A DNA stretch of 44,141 nt from Streptomyces sp. NK15101 (GTDB lineage: Bacteria; Actinomycetota; Actinomycetes; Streptomycetales; Streptomycetaceae). The position numbers and the translations under genes are program-made. Shown piece by piece: positions 40,395-44,141 of the stretch. A model generated the notes under the pieces. That model ran no database searches. It was not told the DNA's origin and saw nothing but the letters and a program-made list of their open reading frames with translations. Every line of letters starts with the position of its first letter. The stretch's first letter is position 1. Location: NCBI RefSeq assembly GCF_020400725.1, contig NZ_JAINVG010000065.1, forward strand, positions 1 through 44,141. Reading direction: 5' to 3'.

Positions 40395-41834
40395 TCAGGC
40401 CTCGCCGGTCGCCTTTCGGGTGTGCAACTGCCGTGCCACTTCAGCGATCGAGCCCGACAGGGAGGGGTACACGGTGAAAGCATTTGCGATCTGTTCGACC
40501 GTCAGATTGTTGTCGACCGCGATCGAGATCGGATGGATCAGTTCGCTGGCCTTCGGCGCGACGACGCAGCCGCCGACCACGATGCCGGTGCCCGGACGGC
40601 AGAAGATCTTCACGAAGCCGTCCCGGATGCCCTGCATCTTCGCGCGGGGGTTGCGCAGCAGCGGCAGCTTGACGACCTTGGCGTCGATCTTGCCCGCGTC
40701 CACGTCGGCCTGGGTGTAGCCGACGGTGGCGATCTCGGGGTCGGTGAAGACGTTCGAGGAGACCGTCTTCAGGTTCAGCGGGGCCACCGCGTCGCCGAGG
40801 AAGTGGTACATCGCGATCCGGCCCTGCATGGCGGCGACCGAGGCGAGCGCGAAGACGCCCGTGACGTCGCCGGCCGCGTAGACGCCGGGGGCGGTCGTAC
40901 GGGAGACCTTGTCGGTCCAGATGTGACCGGAGTCCTTCAGCTTGACCCCGGCCTCCTCCAGGCCCATTCCGGCCGAGTTCGGGATCGCGCCGACGGCCAT
41001 CAGGCAGTGGGTGCCGGAGATGACCCGGCCGTCGGAGAGGGTGACCTCGACGCGGTCGCCGACCCGCTTCGCGGACTCGGCGCGGGAGCGGGCCATGACG
41101 TTCATGCCGCGGCGCCGGAAGACGTCCTCCAGGACGGCGGCGGCGTCCGGGTCCTCACCGGGCAGGACGCGGTCGCGGGAGGAGACGAGGGTGACCCGGG
41201 AGCCGAGCGCCTGGTAGGCGCCGGCGAACTCGGCGCCGGTGACGCCGGAACCGACCACGATGAGCTCCTCGGGGAGCTCCTTCAGGTCGTAGACCTGCGT
41301 CCAGTTCAGGATGCGCTCGCCGTCCGGCTTGGCGTCGGGCACCTCGCGCGGGTGGCCGCCGGTCGCGATCAGCACCGCGTCGGCGGTCAGCGTCTCCTCG
41401 GTGCCGTCGGCGGCGGTGACGACCACCTGACGGGAACCGTCCACCGCCTGGCGGCCGTCGAGCCGGCCGCGGCCGCGCAGGACCCGGGCGCCGGCCCGGG
41501 TGACGGAGGCGGTGATGTCGTGGGACTGGGCGAGCGCGAGGCGCTTCACCCGTCGGTTCACCTTGCCGAGGTCCACGCCGACGACCCGGGCCGCCTGCTC
41601 GACGTGCGGGGTGTCGTCCGCGACGATGATGCCCAGCTCCTCGTAGGAGGAGTCGAACGTGGTCATCACCTCGGCGGTGGCGATCAGGGTCTTGGAGGGG
41701 ACGCAGTCGGTCAGGACGGACGCGCCGCCGAGGCCGTCGGTGTCGACGACGGTCACCTCCGCGCCGAGTTGGGCGCCCACCAGGGCCGCCTCGTATCCGC
41801 CGGGTCCGCCGCCGATGATCACGATCCGGGTCAC
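40395..41834 (-). CDS. lpdA: NAD(P)H-quinone dehydrogenase, LpdA type
   Basis: This 479-residue flavoprotein disulfide reductase-like protein has the FAD motif GGGPGGYEA at the start, an NAD(P) motif VVGSGVTGAEFA (about 180) and YAAGDVTG (about 312). The redox-active disulfide is absent: where dihydrolipoamide dehydrogenases have CxxxxC, this has SVLTDC in GGASVLTDCVPSK. The C-terminal His-Glu pair region reads SGSIAEVARQL. These changes match the mycobacterial LpdA (Rv3303c) class, which reduces quinones rather than lipoamide. Its upstream region has a duplicated 23-base element. Confidence 0.88.
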   Translation of the reverse strand: MTRIVIIGGGPGGYEAALVGAQLGAEVTVVDTDGLGGASVLTDCVPSKTLIATAEVMTTFDSSYEELGIIVADDTPHVEQAARVVGVDLGKVNRRVKRLALAQSHDITASVTRAGARVLRGRGRLDGRQAVDGSRQVVVTAADGTEETLTADAVLIATGGHPREVPDAKPDGERILNWTQVYDLKELPEELIVVGSGVTGAEFAGAYQALGSRVTLVSSRDRVLPGEDPDAAAVLEDVFRRRGMNVMARSRAESAKRVGDRVEVTLSDGRVISGTHCLMAVGAIPNSAGMGLEEAGVKLKDSGHIWTDKVSRTTAPGVYAAGDVTGVFALASVAAMQGRIAMYHFLGDAVAPLNLKTVSSNVFTDPEIATVGYTQADVDAGKIDAKVVKLPLLRNPRAKMQGIRDGFVKIFCRPGTGIVVGGCVVAPKASELIHPISIAVDNNLTVEQIANAFTVYPSLSGSIAEVARQLHTRKATGEA

Positions 41835-41889
41835 TGGGATCTACGCCTCGCGCTCTCGTTCTGCCGGGGGGTCCCCCCGCTGGGGTGCA

Positions 41890-41942
41890 GTGCGTACGCC
41901 ATTGTCCCGCACGCTTCAAGTGCGTAGCCCATTCTCCCGCAC
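41890..41942. repeat. Duplicated 23-base element upstream of lpdA
   Basis: Units at 41890-41912 and 41920-41942 match at 20 of 23 positions with a 30-base period. Each is bounded by GTGCG and CGCAC, so each can also pair ends. On the minus strand TTGAAG and TACGCA lie 17 bases apart across the units, a promoter-like pair 55-110 bases upstream of lpdA. Confidence 0.55.
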
Positions 41943-42093
41943 TCCCGGCGCGGCCTCGCGTCGGGGCCTGCCGAAGGGGGCGCGCGGACACCCGGGCGGC
42001 CCGCCCCCGGGACCCGCGGGGTCCCGCCCGGGCCCCGCGCCCGGGCCCGGGCGGCCCCACCTCGGGTTTCGCCGGGCACCCCGTCCCCTCCCG

Positions 42094-42099
42094 TACCCT
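42094..42099 (+). promoter_or_regulatory. -10 box (TACCCT) for the GGCT-like gene
   Basis: TACCCT ends 8 bases before ATG 42107. No ribosome binding site is present, which fits a leaderless transcript. Confidence 0.45.
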
Positions 42100-42106
42100 C
42101 GGTCCC

Positions 42107-42544
42107 ATGTCGCTCTACGCCGCTTTCGCCGGCAACCTCGACGCGCGGCTGATGAGCCGCCGCGCACCGCACTCCCCGCTGCGCGGCACCGGCTGGCTGA
42201 ACGGCTGGCGGCTCACCTTCGGCGGCGAGCAGATGGGCTGGGAGGGAGCGCTCGCCACGATCGTGGAGGCCCCGCGCTCCCAGGTCTTCGTGGCGCTGTA
42301 CGACATCGCGCCGATGGACGAGGACGCCATGGACCGGTGGGAGGGCGTGGGCCTCGACATCTACCGGCGGATGCGGGTGCGGGTGCACACCCTGGACGGG
42401 GAGGAGCCGGCCTGGGTGTACGTCCTCAACGCGTACGAGGGCGGGCTGCCGTCCGCGCGGTACCTGGGCGAGGTCGCCGACGCGGCCGAGTCGGCGGGCG
42501 CGCCGCACGACTACGTGATGGAGTTGCGCAAGCGCCCCTGCTGA
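42107..42544 (+). CDS. Gamma-glutamylcyclotransferase-like protein
   Basis: The product has 145 residues with the GGCT/AIG2 fold pattern: the glycine-containing loop reads YAAFAGNLD where canonical enzymes have YGSNL, and the acidic residue region is MDRWEGVG, where the catalytic Glu is expected. AWVYVLNAYEGGLPS and the C-terminal DYVMELRKRPC follow. Enzymes of this fold make 5-oxoproline from gamma-glutamyl compounds, but the altered first loop leaves activity uncertain. Earlier in-frame openings reach into the GC-rich lpdA leader and lack support. Confidence 0.82.
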   Translation: MSLYAAFAGNLDARLMSRRAPHSPLRGTGWLNGWRLTFGGEQMGWEGALATIVEAPRSQVFVALYDIAPMDEDAMDRWEGVGLDIYRRMRVRVHTLDGEEPAWVYVLNAYEGGLPSARYLGEVADAAESAGAPHDYVMELRKRPC

Positions 42545-42648
42545 TCCGGGCCGGCCGCCGGGGGGCCTGTCGCTCCGTCCGGATGGCCGATTTCCGCCGT
42601 TCGTCGGAAACGACAAGACAACGATCGCATGTCCGTCAGCATCGTCAT

Positions 42649-42660
42649 CTACGCGCGTAG
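42649..42660. promoter_or_regulatory. Palindrome CTACGCGCGTAG upstream of the purine phosphorylase gene
   Basis: A perfect 12-base palindrome lies 12 bases upstream of a TACGCT -10-like box (42673-42678), where a regulator would overlap the -35 region. It may control nucleoside salvage. Confidence 0.45.
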
Positions 42661-42741
42661 GAATTCTCCGGCTACGCTGCTTCGCGTACCAAATCCGTCC
42701 GGGGTTCCCCTCGGACCCCCCTCCCCGAGGCGAGAGAGTCA

Positions 42742-43545
42742 GTGAACGCAACTGCCACCCCGTACGAGGCCGCCGAGGCCGCTGCCGCACGTCTTCGCGA
42801 GCTGACCGGTGTCGAGAACCACGACGTGGCCCTGGTCATGGGCTCCGGCTGGGCGCCCGCCGTCGACGCCCTCGGCGCCCCCGAGGCCGAGTTCCCGGTG
42901 ACCGAGCTCCCCGGCTTCCCCCCGCCGGCCGTCGAGGGCCACGGCGGCAAGGTCCGCTCGTACAAGATCGGTGAGAAGCGCGCGCTGGTCTTCCTCGGCC
43001 GCACCCACTTCTACGAGGGCCGGGGCGTCGCCTCCGTCGCCCACGGCGTCCGCACCGCCGTCGCCGCCGGCTGCAAGACCGTCGTCCTGACCAACGGCTG
43101 CGGCGGCCTCCGCGAGGGCATGCGCCCCGGCCAGCCCGTCCTCATCAGCGACCACATCAACCTGACGGCCGCCTCGCCGATCGTCGGCGCGAACTTCGTC
43201 GACCTCACCGACCTGTACTCGCCGCGCCTGCGCGCGCTGTGCAAGGAGGTCGACGAGACGCTGGAGGAGGGCGTGTACGTCCAGTTCCCCGGCCCGCACT
43301 ACGAGACCCCGGCCGAGATCAACATGGTCCGCGTCATGGGCGGCGACCTCGTCGGCATGTCCACCGTCCTCGAGGCCATCGCGGCCCGCGAGGCCGGCGC
43401 CGAGGTCCTCGGCATCTCCCTCGTCACCAACCTGGCGGCGGGGCTCTCGGGCGAGCCGCTGAACCACGAGGAAGTGCTCCAGGCGGGGCGCGACTCGGCA
43501 GCGCGGATGGGCGAGCTGCTGACCCGGGTCCTCGACCGGATCTGA
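42742..43545 (+). CDS. Purine-nucleoside phosphorylase
   Basis: This 267-residue trimeric-type PNP splits inosine and guanosine with phosphate into base and ribose 1-phosphate. VMGSGWAPAVD (about 32-42) is the phosphate loop, GRTHFYEG (about 87-94) the next phosphate site, and TNGCGGLREGM and GPHYETPAEI (about 183-192) line the purine site. Asn in SLVTNLAAG contacts the purine. The start is the GTG at 42742. The downstream phosphosugar mutase gene can convert ribose 1-phosphate to ribose 5-phosphate, forming a salvage pair. Confidence 0.94.
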   Translation: MNATATPYEAAEAAAARLRELTGVENHDVALVMGSGWAPAVDALGAPEAEFPVTELPGFPPPAVEGHGGKVRSYKIGEKRALVFLGRTHFYEGRGVASVAHGVRTAVAAGCKTVVLTNGCGGLREGMRPGQPVLISDHINLTAASPIVGANFVDLTDLYSPRLRALCKEVDETLEEGVYVQFPGPHYETPAEINMVRVMGGDLVGMSTVLEAIAAREAGAEVLGISLVTNLAAGLSGEPLNHEEVLQAGRDSAARMGELLTRVLDRI

Positions 43546-43928
43546 GTTCTCCCGGCGCTCCTCGCACCGGTCGGTCCCCCGGGGCCGGCCGGGCTTCGGA
43601 GCGCTGCGGCGGCCCCGACCGCCGGGCCGTCCGGCCCGCCGGGACCCGCCGCACGGGGCTTCCCCGCCCCTTCCCGAAACGGGGCTCCGCCCCGGGATCC
43701 GCGCCCCGGACTCCGGCGGGGCCGGAGTCCGGCCCTCCCGGGCCCCGCGCCGCCGGGCGCGGGCGAGTCCGGGGCCACGGCCGCAGGCCGTACGGGGGCC
43801 GGGGGCCCGCCCCCCGTTCGGGAAGGGGCGGGGTGGGGAAAGGCTCCGCGCAGCGGCCGCCCGCACGCCCCGGCCACCGGACCGCACCGCTCCCCCTCCC
43901 GCCCGCACACCCCGAAAGGCACACCACC
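43546..43928. other. 383-base GC-rich structured intergenic region
   Basis: No gene. A long inverted repeat (43660-43684 with 43812-43840, a few mismatches) encloses further hairpins, including a perfect 10-base stem around GGG at 43708-43730. The outer arms carry the CCCCTTCCCGAAACGGGG motif, which I recall as common between Streptomyces genes. Confidence 0.6.
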
Positions 43929-44141
43929 GTGACGCAGGACGACCTCCTCGCCCGGGCCCAGGCGTGGCTCGCCGAGGACCCCGACCAGGAGACCCGCGAC
44001 GAACTCGCCGCGCTCCTCGACCGCAACGCCACCGACGAGCTCGCCGTCCGCTTCGGCGGCACCCTGCAGTTCGGCACCGCCGGCCTCCGCGGCGAGCTCG
44101 GCGCCGGCCCCATGAGGATGAACCGCTCGGTCGTCATCCGG
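43929..44141 (+). CDS. Phospho-sugar mutase (3' partial)
   Basis: Only the first 71 codons are in the window. FGTAGLRGELGAGPMRMNR near residues 48-66 is the N-terminal signature of the alpha-D-phosphohexomutase family (phosphoglucomutase, phosphomannomutase, phosphopentomutase-like). The catalytic phosphoserine lies beyond the window. The start GTG 43929 has only a weak AAAGG upstream. Its place after purine-nucleoside phosphorylase suggests action on pentose 1-phosphate, but the substrate cannot be read from this fragment. Confidence 0.85.
   Translation, partial: MTQDDLLARAQAWLAEDPDQETRDELAALLDRNATDELAVRFGGTLQFGTAGLRGELGAGPMRMNRSVVIR

Noticed and set aside
40178..40483. A possible small minus-strand gene between lpdA and the DeoR gene
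   Set aside because: It overlaps both neighbours, has no ribosome binding site and no credible protein features; the 189-base gap is better explained as promoter DNA.
1..44141. tRNA, rRNA, CRISPR arrays, insertion sequences or phage genes
   Set aside because: Intergenic regions were scanned by eye for cloverleaf, spacer-repeat or transposase signs and none was found.

Overview
The window looks like the conserved core of a Streptomyces (or close relative) chromosome. GC content is very high with strong G/C bias at third codon positions, GTG and TTG starts are frequent, and lineage markers are present: Mca (mycothiol), a SARP regulator, a MmyB-type XRE regulator, acyl-CoA carboxylase subunits including a small epsilon subunit, an LAxTG sortase substrate and DUF4307. 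No rRNA, tRNA, CRISPR array, insertion sequence or prophage is recognisable. Most genes are housekeeping or regulatory; three short stretches look like accessory or lineage-specific insertions.

Left part (1-11.2 kb): the 3' part of an AfsR-like NB-ARC/TPR protein; a small membrane protein and mca facing DUF4307 and greA; a DrrAB-type ABC exporter; ilvA divergent from a MarR regulator; a degenerate sigma-like protein overlapping a small membrane protein; and metB. Convergent pairs are mostly separated by strong GC-rich hairpins.

Middle-left (11.2-19.9 kb) is the most unusual stretch. Three paralogous membrane-anchored helical-repeat proteins flank an M48-type metallopeptidase (11286-16481), followed by msrA. 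Next comes a two-gene cassette: a SARP fused to an ABATE/CGNR zinc-finger region, divergent from a small secreted protein. Their shared intergenic region carries heptamer direct repeats at 11-bp phase, the usual architecture of a SARP operator. The cassette lies between intact msrA and a decayed second copy of the msrA 3' end, so it sits between direct repeats. An unrecognised coiled-coil protein with less biased codon use follows.

Middle (19.9-30.8 kb): a DUF1330 protein; a zinc alcohol dehydrogenase divergent from an XRE regulator; a lipoprotein L,D-transpeptidase; an acidic conserved protein divergent from a tiny LAETG sortase substrate; hutH; a GAF-GGDEF diguanylate cyclase; an enoyl-CoA hydratase behind a perfect GTTAAC-type palindrome; a class III adenylate cyclase; and birA.

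Right part (30.8-44.1 kb): a propionyl-CoA carboxylase set, with pccB and pccE at 30.9-32.8 kb, the biotinylated alpha subunit accA2 at 36.8-38.6 kb, and birA divergent from pccB to attach biotin. Between and after them are an MFS exporter/TetR pair with an inverted-repeat operator, a 42-residue membrane protein, maf, a membrane protein, a second TetR, a DeoR regulator and an LpdA-type quinone reductase. The window ends in purine-nucleoside salvage (phosphorylase and the start of a phosphosugar mutase). Several genes (maf, the DeoR regulator, the GGCT-like gene, the XRE regulator) have a -10-like box 7-9 nt before the start codon and probably give leaderless mRNAs.
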